Below, in pieces: positions 29,001-41,367 of a DNA stretch of 60,000 bases. Under the pieces are notes generated by a model. That model saw nothing but the letters and a program-made list of their open reading frames with translations, searched no databases and was not told the DNA's origin. The position numbers were made by a program, and so were the translations under genes. Every line of letters begins with the position of its first letter. The stretch's first letter is position 1. Where the stretch lies: contig NW_019091424.1 in the NCBI RefSeq assembly GCF_001949145.1, positions 893,069-953,068 on the forward strand, given 5' to 3'. Origin of the DNA: Acanthaster planci. Taxonomy: Eukaryota; Echinodermata; Asteroidea; Valvatida; Acanthasteridae.

Positions 29001-32000
29001 CGGAGCTCAGTGGATTAGGTATGATCTGCAATAAGTTGCCTTTGACTCGTGATCGCCTGTTTTGACAATTCACCAGAAATTTCAACAATAGGTTCTGTAA
29101 CGGAATGTTGAAAATGGCTGCTGCAAAGACCAACGGTCATGTTTTCGACTGAACGATGTATTTGTAAATTAGCAATTCATGTAGACTGTCATAAATCTTG
29201 GGACTGACTCGATCCGGATTTCGTATGACGATGACACACATCGAGGTCACCATGGAACTTTTCTAGATCACTCGGACTTTGGTACATCATAATAGTCAGA
29301 TTAGCTCTTCATAATAATAAAAAAAGGAAAAATATCCGTTTCCCTTGTTAGAGATATTATTTTTGAGTCGTATGACCAGGAGAGGTGTACTTCGACAGCG
29401 TCTAAGGTCAATTCTGACCAAAAATGCTCGAGGGCTTTTCAGGTTACATAAGGGCCTAGGCTGAGCTACAATTAATGCAAAATCGGGTACCATTCACTTG
29501 CGACAGCCCGGTGACCGTTGCTTTCTTTACTTTGGATACGTACAGATGACTGATATTTTTATGACCTAAAGATATAAATTAAAAAGAAAATCGCCCCATA
29601 TCTGACATTGGAGTAGAAGATTTGTTCCAAGTTTTGGTATTGTCAAAAACTGGAATTCTTTCACATGATTACACCGTTGGGTCAGCTGCTGCGCTCGGAA
29701 TTAGAACAGATTCTGAGTTGATGACTCGCGATCTGAGCGTGACTCGAACACAGCAGGTGTACTGGGCAGAAAGCTCCACATTTGGCGTTCTTTTCTGTGC
29801 GTCTTGCCGAGTCCATAGTGTTTCAGATCTTGAAACCGAACTCCCAGAACAGCGACAGTAGACTTGGTTTGATCCTCGTTATTCTATTGCAAAAAGATTA
29901 ATGCTTTGGTGACACACAGCCCACCTTGCCATTGTTAATTAAGCCAACTAGAAATGAGATTTTTGTCTTGCCGGCTTCAGCACATCTTTCATGAAGACAT
30001 CGCCTCACCCATAAATGGTGCTTTATCCGAACCACTTGACGCCGGTTGACGCACAAGCACACATCATTTTCCTTGTTTGTTCCACGGATGACTTGTGCAC
30101 TCGTTTAAGATTTTTTTTTCATTTCCGCTGTTGACGTATTAACCCGTCGAGCCTTGTTGGGTCAAAGCATAATTGCAAGATCGAAGAATTTGCTGTAAAA
30201 ACACCCTGCCCCCAGCAGCTTTTTCGGGAGAAAATCCGACGTTAAGTGCAATTTGATTATAGATGTTAATGTGTAATTCTTGTACAACATCACAGACAAA
30301 GGTAAATACCTTAAAGTCTCCCATTGACTTCAAACCGAAACGTTTCTTCGTTTTCATCACACAAGTATAGCGCCGACAAACAATGAGCCAAGATATCAGC
30401 ACACACTTTTATTTGTACTGAATTTCCTGATTTGAAAAAAAATAATCAAAATGCTCTCGTAATGTCGACAATCGACAAGCCAAAAAAAGATGTTCAGTTG
30501 ACTTTTGCCCACTGAATGCAGATAGCCTACCGTCCATGCGTGTTTCTATGGGTGCAGCGTGGGGTCAATACGGGCAATTCGCAATACAGCGCGCCACCAA
30601 GGGTTTGCCGCAGATGGGCCACTTTTTAAGTTTACGGTCGACACTCTTCCGCGATTGTGCGTACTTTGTAGGGTGTAGTTATTGTAGCGTTCCATGCATG
30701 CACTACACAAAACCATAATTTTGACTACCTAAAAACCCATTGGCAATAAGCAATTTCGATTTTTCAACAGAGATAAATAAACAAATATTCGGGAAAAGAT
30801 CAAGTTTTCCGCGCATAGTACAATTACCGTAGCGAATGAAACTTTGTCGACTATTTATCCCATAATGCACTGTAAAAAGGCCTCTCCATGACCCCCTCTG
30901 GAGGCGCTCTGTATACAGGAAATCGCCCGTATTACAGTTAAATTGATTTCGTTGTCTGGCCATGACTTGAACAGGCCCACTTGGTAGAAAAACTTCTTTC
31001 AACACTTTTCAACAATTTTATTTGCGTCTCCTGAATGCATCTAGCATTTATATATTTGCATAATTAGCTCCCTACAAGTTCCACATTCATCCAACCAGCG
31101 CTTTTAATTTTTTTAAACGCTTATTTGCACACAGAAATATAGTGTATACCTTCAACAATATACACAGGTAACCTTGTCCTAGTTCAGTAATAGGTCTACG
31201 AAAAATATGATTTTGTTTATTTTCCCAGCTTCCACCCTCATGCCTGAAAACTTCATAGACATCATCCCTCCCACTGAAACTACCATCCAGAATAAAAAAT
31301 AATAAGACGAATGCGTGAACATGCCGCCTCTCAATGGTAATGCAATCGATCGATATTTCCAAACGGCAAGATCTCTCGGGAACAGAGCGCGCGAGAGTTA
31401 GCATATGAGCGGGCTGCATGATGATTGGACTAGATTATCGCGCGCGTGTGCTGTTCAGTTTGGGCGTGCGCAGTTGGAATACCAAACTGGCATATCGCGG
31501 TAGGCTTACGACTGCCACATGTTACCTTAATGATTAAGAAGTGAAACCTGTGTTGACGTTAATTAGGCCCATTAATCACGCAAGCCCGGGGAAATAACAG
31601 TTTCCCCGACAAATACACAACTTAACAAAATACAAAGCATGAAAAACGTTCCCGACAGCTGGTGATCATGGGCTGTATTTTCGTTATCTACATTATTATT
31701 GAACAAACTGGGATTAAATATGCAAATTTTGTTTGCGTCATCGACATGCCACTTTGGACTGTACCTGCACTTGTTTGTTGGCAGTTTCTTCCCGCCATTT
31801 GGAGCCTTTCCCACGTGGACGGCCAAGCAACATGGGGAGGGAGATATAACTTCGAAGTGATGGAACCAAAAAGTTTATTCTATCACGCAGAAATGACGTC
31901 AAACTTTAAAATCCCCGTTCTGGAATGATTAACGTCAAGCTTAACCAATAGTTATATTCATTTACTTAAGGATCGATTTCCTGAACACAAGCAAGAAGTG

Positions 32001-32080
32001 AAAGTAGTCTGAAGTAGGCCTAGTTCGAATAAATACATGGTAATACCTTTTTTCAAGCCACATAAGAGGTAGATCTCACC
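26034..32080. other. Intergenic DNA, no gene seen
   Basis: Six kilobases without a supportable exon. The only clear structure is the 54-bp tandem duplication at 28917-29024. The many short ORFs lack coding texture. The promoter of the LDLa/CUB gene should lie near the right end. Confidence 0.55.
28917..29024. repeat. 54-bp tandem duplication, two copies
   Basis: Bases 28917-28970 and 28971-29024 are identical except for one base (GTGGAGTAGG against GTGGATTAGG). So few differences suggest a young duplication. Confidence 0.95.
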
Positions 32081-35000
32081 ATGCAAGCAACACGCTTTGT
32101 TTTCGTTCTGTTTGGAACCTTCCTGACTGGTAAGTTGATAATGTATTACCACAATGTATAGGTTACTTGGCTACAGTGTGGTTGTATACGTCGATGTAAC
32201 GGCAAAACCCGTGATTTCAAATTCTTCCATGTTCAAAGGGAGATTGGCTGAGCACGGAGTAGAATGTACAGTTGTGTGCAAGAGCCAAGATTACGCTGAG
32301 CACAAGTTGTCGAGAAGTACCAAACCATCATGGCCAGACATGACATGCATAGCCTATCTGCCTACATGTACATGATCCAAATGGGAGGGGGCAACTTAAT
32401 CTCCGGTGGATTTTTTGTTTTGTTTTGACAAGTAATACTGAAAGGGAAAGAAAGTAATTGGTATATTTATTTATCAAATATAAGCACCCAAACCCTACGA
32501 TTTTTTCTCCCTCAACATCATGTTGAATGAGCCCGAAGCCGCATTCGCTTTTGACTTCGCCCCCCACCGACACCAAAGCTGGATACGCTGCTGGCTAGAC
32601 TTTACTCAGAACCGCTCCCTAGTTTGTGCCGTAGGGCTCTATGTACATTATAAGTTTATGTAATCATGTTCCAGCAGAACATACAATTTTGGTACTCGAC
32701 TAGAGCACTTGATGCACGGCAGAAAGACTGCATTCAAGGCAATGGTTAACATTCCTGTTTCACAAATGGAGACAATTCGGTATGCACGCCAACGGTCCTC
32801 TCTCTCCCCTGCTTTGGAAACTAGGCCTACCAACATAAATTTTGTCTATTTTAGCGGTTTAAGGGACTCATCAAAATAAGTGAAGCTAAACATAAAAATT
32901 TAAAGATAATTATACAAGAAAAAGCTCACAATCCAATTAGAAAAAATAACCTATCGGTCAAGCTGCGACATTCTGTTCGTTTTTCAGGATTATGTGCGTC
33001 CCATCCTGAAGATGAGGGAAACCTTATGCAAAGTAAGTCAGTTTCGTTAATCTCATCGGGACAAACGCAGCTAGCATCGGGCTTCGTAAAACGATTGACC
33101 ATAACTTGCTTGCGTCAAAATGATGATGGAATCATAAAGATAGCAACGAACATATTGAAAACTTCCTTTTATAGGAAAGGAAGGGAGGTTTCAAACCCAA
33201 TTACAGATTACAGAAATTTGGTGTCCCTGAACGGCTGACAGTCGTTACGTATTGGACAAAACGTTCAAAATTAAAAGATTTTTAAAAAGTTCCCACATCC
33301 CTAAATGGCCCGGAGTGGGACACATCAGTAACTTAGAGTTTATTTTCCGTAAGCTAGAATAACTAATATAGGCCCTAACGAAACATTCTACACTCTCTGA
33401 TCCGAAACTTAACACGTAAGACACGAGCAAAGATACAAAACCAGAGCTCGGCAAGCGTTGTGCGTTGTTTTGAGTCAGTAAACTTTTGAGGCAACATTTG
33501 ACAATCCGCAATAAGCCATTTGCGAGTTACATTTGAATAAAATCTGGTACACTGAGTTATCTGATTGCACATAAACATAACAATTTGAACTCCCCAGACT
33601 AAAGACACTGTTGCTATACGTCGTGATTCGGGGCAAGCTTTTGATTAGCGACCACCATCTCTAGAATGGACTGGTTCCTTTGTGCCCTTCTTTTCCACTG
33701 AGAAAAGTGTGTTGTTGCAAGGCGTCTCTCATGTAACTAAGCAAAAGCTTAATTGACCCAAATCACGTGGTGTAGCGACAGTGGCATTAGTGTGGAGAAT
33801 TCCCATTTTTATGTTCACATGAATTTAACTTAACTCAATGTACCAGATTTTATTCAAATTTTACTCGCAAAAGGCTTATTTGAAACCAAAGATTAACCCT
33901 GACAGTCCTCAATCCTTCACCTGTTGGAGGACCTAGGACTGTTAGGGTTAAGTAAAGGAGTTGTTTATGGACCTGGTGTTTTCCCGTGTGTTCTCTTTAT
34001 TCGTGCTACCATACTTGGGCCGGCAGTAACAGCAAAGGCGCAATAAACCGTACTTGTGGAATGGGAGGCAAGTTTCCTCTCCGTACTTTTCTAGATTTTT
34101 GGTTTTGTATTGAATGAATTTCTATCTTCTCTTCAAGTCTGGAGTCTCAATGCATTCAAGAGGAATATTTTCACTTGGGTGTGCTTGAAAGTGGAGAACC
34201 CCACAAATAGCACTATAATGAGCTTGAAGTAAAAATAACCCTAGTTTTTAAGAGGCGTCAAATGAAGTGTAACAAATTATACACAAGTCAACCACATTAT
34301 TGCATTGTTCTGAACTTAAAGCTTTCAGAGAAAGGTACTTGTCTCTAGTAGTAAGACTGCGTCCAAATCACTTGGCTGTGGCTTAAAAACTACACACCAG
34401 CCTATGGTTGTGGCCCTAGCCAGGTCACATAAACTAGTGTGCAATTTCAAGCCGCAGCCAAGTGATTCGGACGCGGCCTAAGATAAACGAAAATTGCGGG
34501 GTTGGTCTTTGTTGACGTTATCGAGGCCTGGAATATACTTGTTTGTCCTGGGCAGGTAAGGGCACCACTTGTGGATTTGGCCAAATGAAGTGTTTCTTCA
34601 GCGACGAATGCTTCGCTATTGATGGTCTGTGCGACGGCAAGGTGGACTGTGTCAATGGTGACGACGAAGATCCGATCGGAACCTGTGGTAAGAAAGTAGA
34701 AGACACATGACCACAGTCTTAATCACATGACACCAACGGGGCTCTTACGAAAACAACCAGCAAAGTTCCAAGGTTGAGCATCTACGTTTACTCCTAAATT
34801 AACCTGAAGAAAATGTGCATGATTCGTCGATTGCTCGTTGAAGGCTTCGATTTTAAATTGAATGCACTGAGAGCAAACTCCATGTAAACAAGAGCTGCTA
34901 GGACTATAGAGAGCTACGTCAAAGCTTAGAGTGATAGGGGATACGAAGAGACGGTGGGCGTTTCTGTACTGACTGTAGTTGGGGAATGAGGGGAGGAGGG

Positions 35001-38000
35001 TGCAAATCGATAACTCATAACTCTGTCAAAAATAACAGATTTAGATGCTTGATGTCTCAGTTTTAGTGATGGAAAGGCGTATCTTTTAAACCATACATCT
35101 AGCACCCTGTTAGCGGTACGTTGTTTCCAATGTTTTGACACACTTTGGAGTAACAGGCAGCAGATCAATACCCCGCATGAAAAGCTCAATCAAAATGTAC
35201 AATCTCTGTTTCAATGTAATCAGACCAGGAAGAAAGGACCATTGATAAAGACCTTTTTCTGTGATGTCACAATCGTGCTGGACCGCGCTTACTCAAGATA
35301 AATTAGTCAATAAGGCAGCGTTTACACGTGCGCTTGCACGTGGTTGAAGCTGCCCGTAGGAATATACGAGATCTAAGTGGCCACCGCGGTCCACACGTTG
35401 TGGTATTGTTTACCATTAGCGCAATCCAATCACGTGGGTGAAAAAGGTCTGTACAGGTGAAGATAGAATGTATTCTTAACCTGGTGTTTGCACTATTTGA
35501 TGCAGGCGCTCTAGGCCCCATCTGGCCAGTCCTGTGCCCTGTTCCAGGCCAGTGGAAGTGCATATTCAGCCACGAGTGCCTTGACTATTCCAAAGTGTGC
35601 GACGGGAAAAAAGACTGCGCCCGCGGGGATGATGAGTTATATTACGGATGTGGTAAGAACGTAGGGAGCGAGTATTATTACTGTAATTCTTTTTTGCTAG
35701 TTCGTGAAACCGAAGGTGTTGATAACGTGGTTTCCACAGATGGAAACCCACTGGCGGATGAGTGTTAGTTTGTGGTGCAGATGACGGGATAGGCACCATT
35801 TGTGTTGTAGGTTTTACCTTGTTGAGATGCTGGATCTGCATACTGTAGGCCTATTGCACCCATCAAATTAATCGGAGCACACCCTACAACTGACCCGATG
35901 AACTGAATATTACCACAAAGAGGGTGTACAACATAATTGAATGCTTTGACGAAATAGAGGGCATAGCAATAAACAGACAGTTAAAAAGGACGCTGGAAAG
36001 GAAGACTGTGGGATTTCATGGCGACTAATTATGACTTCAACTTCTGTGTTATCTCTTTTCAAAGTGAACAACAGTAGACAAGGGGCTACGAGTCATCTTA
36101 AAAGTTGCAACAAAATTTGATTTCTGTTCTGATGGAATCGATTGTCCAAACAGATTACAGAAAGAGAGCCCCGGATCAGATGCCAGGGGAATTCGTGCTT
36201 AAGGTCCCTGACGGGGAGAGAGAGCCCTAGGCAAGTAATGCTGCTCCCCGGTAAGAGATTTTGACCACGGTAATTATGCCGTGGTATAGCAAAAACTTAC
36301 AACGAAGCAATAAATGTGCAGAGTTTATACAATGTACTCGTGTAACTGGTTTGCTTGATTAACAGCTTCACCTCAGACACAAGTTAAAACGTTGTTTCAT
36401 GTACTAGCAGCAGCATAATCCTTTTTTTTGGGGGGGGGAGCGTTAATGTACATGTACAATCAGCCAGTTCGGTATTCCAAAAGTGTATGCCCAGTACCAG
36501 GCTAATCGACAACAGCAACGCGGGCGTGCGATAGTCTGGCCTACTAGAAGCCATATGCCCTGACTCACACGCAAGCTTTGTTCCTGGAAGACGTTGGATG
36601 TTTGAACTTTCGAAGTGGCTCCATTCAGATAGGAAAGTGCAGAAAGTTGAGTCTACGGGAAAAAAAACTGTGCAGGGATACTTCCATCACTGCACATTGC
36701 GAGTAATAATGTTCAGAAAGTGATACGTAGACTGCTGAAAATTATTGCCTTGTCGGTGATGCTTAAAGTGATTGGTGTATCCACATTGGCGTATAACTGG
36801 GATGAAACTTCCATATAATTGCCCGAGCGCGACCAAGAGAGGGCGCAATTTTCCAAGCAACAGAGATTCCTTCGGTGGGAATTGCATCTGGCTGGTTGTG
36901 AAACGACTTGGGGTGGGGGGGGGGGGTGTGATAAAAGCCGATGAAATAAATGCGGTTTGTTTTAGGTCTTGTACAGGTGATATCTCAGATGGCGATTGGG
37001 GAACCCAAGGGGCATTGGACCTGCCCCTCTCTGTAGTTACCCGCTGCGTATCCCTACTTACATTACTTCATATTTGTTTCCGCAGGTCTGTGACGAACAG
37101 AGGCAATCTGCAGACAGCGGATGGAAAAGGGGCAAAATCCTCATGACCGAAGCTTATTCGTAAAATTATTTAGTTCAAACTAGCGTTGCTTTCCTAAAAC
37201 AAAGCGTTAGCCGTTTTCTGCATAGCATGGATTTTAAGATCCTTGATTTAAACAAATGCTTCTTTCTGAAAGGGCAAGTAGTGGATCGAATAATTATTTC
37301 GACTTACTTACTTATTTTTGAAATTAAATAGCTTCAAATCATTTAAAAAGTCACATCTTGAAGGGATGTTCTTGTTATTTTTAAACGAACAAAGTGTAAT
37401 CTGTACGAGAAGGGGATCGAGCTCTCAAATGAAAGGTTACCCAAGTGCTATCTGATGAGACGACAGCAGCTCCATTTTTTATATAGAGATCTATGTGGTT
37501 TTATCAGCGCATCCTACGGACGTCGCTAGACCATTTTGAATGGGGGGCCACGTGAAATTTGCCAACGGACCGTCACGCAAAACGAGTGGCCTGTATCCCT
37601 CTTCCTTTCACCTCCGTTTTTTATTTTGTCGACCGACAATGATTTCGCCGACAAAACTAGTCAATGGGGGGGGGGGTTGACATCCCCGACACCCCCCTCT
37701 AACGACGCCCCTGACGCAGTCCATAGAATATATATTTAAAGGACTAGATTGACTCATGAACGCGCAAAAATGAACGTGAAGTATACAGCTAAATATATCT
37801 TTCCTCTGGCACGTGACCTAGCTCAACGTGCGCGAAGCACGCAGAGCGCGCTGCCCACACAAGTTGGAGTGCTAGCAACATTGTTCCTCTATAGGTAAGA
37901 CCCCCGCTTAACCACGCACAACCCTCGCAGCCATTCGCCAATCCATGACCGCCATTTGTTCCCGAAAGACCTTACATTTTTGAAAGTACCGACTTGGCTC

Positions 38001-39950
38001 ATCGTATCAATACCATTTTCATGCATTGGTGATGGTTTTTACACAGCCAACCATACCGGTTTCAAATTACTTTGGCAAAGAAATGCCACAAATCATAACA
38101 AGGTGCGACTTGATTTTCTGATATGTAATAATGTATTCGTTTGGGTGTTTCACCGATCATTTGCGGTTTTTCTTCGAATAGATTCAAATAAAGTAGTTGC
38201 AGTCAAAGGCAAGCTAACACGATAGTCATTCTTTCAACCTAGTTGGCGTCTTTAAGAATACCATCGAATAACAAATATAGGCCCATTGTTTCTGAAAAAG
38301 GTTCTCTGGCGTCCATAATGAGAGTTATCGACCAATCGTTTTGATAATATCAAGAGAGCACTGTTACACTTTTTTGTTTGTTGTATAGTTATACAATGAT
38401 TGTTACCCATAATTCCTAAGACTGCGACCTACGTGTACGTAGAAATAGTTCCCCGTTTGCTCAGAGTGACCTGCGTTGTCAATTAATGTCCTGACTTTTA
38501 AACTTGAGATAAATAACCTAATATACCTCCGAATGAGCCCCTGCCCACTACTCATGCTTGGCCATTTTGCTGCTATCATGATTTGGTTTGTCCCTCCATG
38601 GCATGGCAATAGCAAGGCCCACACACTACAGTGATTTAAAATTTTGCTGGAAACGGGGGGGGGGTGACTGGCCCAGCCATGGATTTTTGAAAAGCAGGGT
38701 GAGGGGGGGGTTGAAACCATGTGACACTGAGGGTCATGTTCTTGATACAGATGCATATCAGTAATACGTCCTACACTCCTGCAGGACCTCACATCAAAAC
38801 GGCGTTTCGATTCGGTTGGGTTTGGCTCGATTCTCTGTTTGGTCCTCTTGGGCACGGTTTGGTTCTTGGTTCGGTTCTCTTCGATTCGGCTTGGCTCGGT
38901 TTTAAGGTTCGTTCGGTTCGGTTCTCCATGTTGGTTCAGTTTTTGACAGGTCTTAGAGCTTAGAGTTTGCAGGATTGTTACATTTTATAATTATGGATGC
39001 ATGGATTAATGTAGCAACCTTGGTGGTGTAACTCAAGCTATGAATTTCACATGTGTCTACAAAAGTGAACGAGGTTTACGTCAGAGAATACTACTTCGAA
39101 TGTTGTGTGTGAAGTCAATCGACTTGCGATAAGATGTCTCCCTGCTTCTGAGCTCATGAAGTAGAGCTATGCTCAGACAGAAACGATCATGACTCGGCGG
39201 GTTTGATGAACCAAAGTGTGGCCAAAGATGGCTGGGGTACGGTGCAACGACGTATTTTAATGCCTTTTTTCGACTTCAACCACAAACTGGGTCCGAATCC
39301 AGTGTAGTGAGTGGCAAATATCGTGAGATTTGGCTCAACTTTTCGTCGATTCGTCCCCGTCTCCACCTAGGGCATTCCTTTCAATGAAGCTGGACACTTG
39401 GCAACGTAAACATGAAGCCCTCTCCTTATATATATATAGTTCTGATTATCAATCATGTTTTAATTCTGGTTCCAAATATGGTTTTAGTGAATGCTGTTGG
39501 TGGTGTTGTTAATGTTCTGTATTTCTCTACACTTTCCTCTCTATTTTCTTTCAAATCAAGAATTTGGCTGCCGTGCGATCGAGGTCAACGCCTTCGAAAG
39601 AACTGGAATTAATTACCACCACCACCGGCGATGTGCCGCATTTCCTCCAGGGAGACCGAGACGTGTACTGCTGGGCCATCGAGGTGCCGGACGGTCGGGG
39701 CGTTCAGGCCGACTTCCAGTATGCCGAGAACTCTCCCGGTGAAATACGGCTGAGGATCGTCAACTTGGCTTCTGAATTTCAGGAGACTTTAGCAGCCGGT
39801 ACCCTGAGGCCCGTCTCGATGCTGGCTCCGTTCCAGCGAGTGGGGATGGCCGTTTTCGTTCCCCTTTATTCCAACGCGTCGTTCAGCAGTCAACTAGAAA
39901 CAACCGACTTGACAGTCCAACGTGGGTTTAAAAAATATCCTGGTTTATAG
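32081..39950 (+). CDS. Secreted or surface protein with two LDLa modules and a CUB-like exon (model incomplete)
   Basis: Exons supported: 32081-32129, 32988-33032, 34556-34687, 35506-35652 and about 39559-39950. Exons 1 and 2 make a signal peptide (MQATRFVFVLFGTFLTGLC, then ASHPEDEG). Exons 3 and 4 each encode one LDLa module with six Cys and the calcium-site pattern (CDGKVDCVNGDDE; CDGKKDCARGDDE); all these introns are phase 1, the standard module-shuffling arrangement. The last exon reads as a CUB-like domain (VYCWAIEVPDGRGVQADFQY, EIRLRIVNLASEF), followed by GFKKYPGL and TAG at 39948. Problem: exon 4 ends in phase 1 but the CUB-like frame needs phase 0 at its acceptor (ATCAAG/AATTTG), so at least one exon of length 2 modulo 3 is missing; 38048-38103 is a weak candidate. 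The CUB-like exon may also use the donor C/GTGGGT at about 39919 and continue. LDLa modules bind ligands in the presence of calcium; the role here is unknown. Confidence 0.65.
33512..33878 (-). mobile_element. 367-bp MITE with long inverted arms (copy 2)
   Basis: Same ends (TAAGCCATTTGCGAGTTACA and CTCGCAAAAGGCTTA) and same length as 17646-18012. The unique centre (TGGACTGGTTCCTTTGTGCC) is the reverse complement of the centre of copy 1, so the copies point in opposite directions. It lies in intron 2 of the LDLa/CUB gene. Confidence 0.85.
33893..33952. repeat. Short hairpin element with telomere-like ends (copy 2)
   Basis: TTAACCCTGACAGTCCTC and AATCC, loop TTCACCTGTTGG, then AGGACCTAGGACTGTTAGGGTTAA. 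It is the same hairpin as 24736-24797 with compensating-type changes near the stem centre. It starts 14 bp after the end of the 367-bp MITE. Confidence 0.7.
34352..34482. mobile_element. MITE-like inverted-repeat element, TAAGGC..GCCTAA family (copy 2)
   Basis: GCGTCCAAATCACTTGGCTG and TGGCTT on the left are mirrored by AAGCCGCAGCCAAGTGATTC and GGACGC on the right. The ends match the element at 3934-4058. Confidence 0.75.
36430..38710. repeat. Cluster of five G-runs
   Basis: Runs of 8 to 12 or more G at 36430-36438, 36910-36926, 37666-37676, 38655-38664 and 38703-38710, all with G on the plus (coding) strand of the LDLa/CUB gene, in its long intron 4. Confidence 0.8.
36821..36912 (+). repeat. 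Dispersed repeat R1 (copy b, left part)
   Basis: GACCAAGAGAGGGCGCAATT, then AGCAACAGAGATTCCTTCGG and CTGGCTGGTTGTGAAACGAC. The right half seen in copies a, c and e is absent; a G-run begins where it should continue. Confidence 0.65.
38810..38945. repeat. Low-complexity GGTTCGGTT-type stretch
   Basis: Irregular repeats of TTCGGTTNGGNTT over about 135 bp. Not coding in any frame that connects to neighbours. Confidence 0.7.
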
Positions 39951-40393
39951 TACGTATATAAAGCTTCCCACTTGTTCAAACGAAACGCCAACATACTGGA
40001 AATATGTGGAGGTGCATCTAAAGTGAAAGATTTAATTTACATCCTTGTTTCATCGAGAGATATCAGTAAGACAAGATTACCTAATTTATCTTGTCAGTTC
40101 ACCTTACTATCCACCAAAGGACTACAAAAATATGTAGTATTATACATATATACATACAAAAAATGTAGTGAAATGCTGCCACTTTAGACATTCAGCTAGC
40201 CTTGTGAGCTTGTTGACTTGTGCAGGGTATGTATAATTGTTATCAAATCGCACTGTTCTGGTCTTATTGAGAAATAAAACCATATGTACTAGATTCCTAT
40301 TTAAACTGAACAGACGTGGTTGCAAGTGTATTGCGAAAATGTGATGTTTGGTCTACATGTCAAAGGCAAATGTGAACGGACAGATAAAGATTA

Positions 40394-40600
40394 TAGGCCT
40401 AATCCGTATAGTTGCCGTAACTGCAGTATAATTGGCACTGCACTCACACGTGCGTTTCAAAGCTTTACGCGCGCGCAGATTTTGGTAAATCACGACACCC
40501 TATTGGTTAAAGAAGCAGGTAGCGCGCGCGTACCACCTGTCCACAAGTGTTGTGCCACCGCAATAATGGCTTCTAATACTGGTTGCCAAGATATAGCCTC
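40394..40600. mobile_element. MITE-like element with CpG-rich core (GCGCGC family, copy 3)
   Basis: In reverse orientation relative to copy 2: CTAATCCGTATAGTTGCCGT and AACTGCAGT on the left, GCCACCGCAATAATGGCTTC and TAATAC on the right, with ACGCGCGCGCAG and AGCGCGCGCGTACC inside. Confidence 0.75.
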
Positions 40601-41196
40601 CCTGTATTATTTTCAACTGGATAGAAATCGGTGGAAAAAACAAGAAACCAACTGCACAGAGGATGAACATAACACCCGTATAGTGACCTTATTTGAGTTT
40701 ATTGTTGACCCGCATATCAACGAACTCAAGGGTAATAACTAAAGCTTCATTTTGATGAACGAAATCGCTTTTAGTCGATGTTAAAGTTGAGATACCATTG
40801 AGTTAATTACAAATGACACTTTGGTAAATATTTAAATTCAAACAGACAACACCACAAAGAACTACAATTCTATTAAGCACTACATTAGCTCCGGGTGCAT
40901 GGCCGTTGTTCCTGCCGAAGACCTACTGCAGGTCTATTGATGCTCTAGGCCTGTGATGTTTTGGGGGCTGTTCATCAACCGCAATTTTTACTTGATGTGA
41001 GGGCTCTGGACTTCAGGCCACAAATTAATTGCCATTCATCACGCAGCTCAGTCAATAATGGAAAGCTATGACGAAAAGTAATATTTTTGCAATTGTAGGT
41101 TGAGAGCAGCTTCGCTGGCAACTTATTTATACTCTCCACAATAATTGCTCAGGACTTGAGGTACAGCATGAGGCTTGCGAATGCACCACATAAACG

Positions 41197-41367
41197 CTGG
41201 TTCATACTTGCCACGAAAGCGAAAACTCACGCGAATTTGTGAGGGCAGGTCAAATATTGGCATTGAGAATTTGTAAAAGTTGAACCCAGTTTCAGTTCAA
41301 GCGAAAATGACCTGCAAATTTGTCGTGACGTCAGATTCGCTTCGCTTTCGCCTGAAGTATGAACCGG
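41197..41367. mobile_element. MITE-like element with GGTTCATACTT terminal inverted repeats
   Basis: CTGGTTCATACTTGCC at 41197 is mirrored by GAAGTATGAACCGG ending 41367. Second-order symmetry: ACGAAAGCGAA near the left end and TTCGCTTTCG near the right. Confidence 0.65.

Noticed and set aside
37086-37146. Exon of the LDLa/CUB gene after TTTCCGCAG
   Set aside because: In the required phase it meets TGA in the second full codon.
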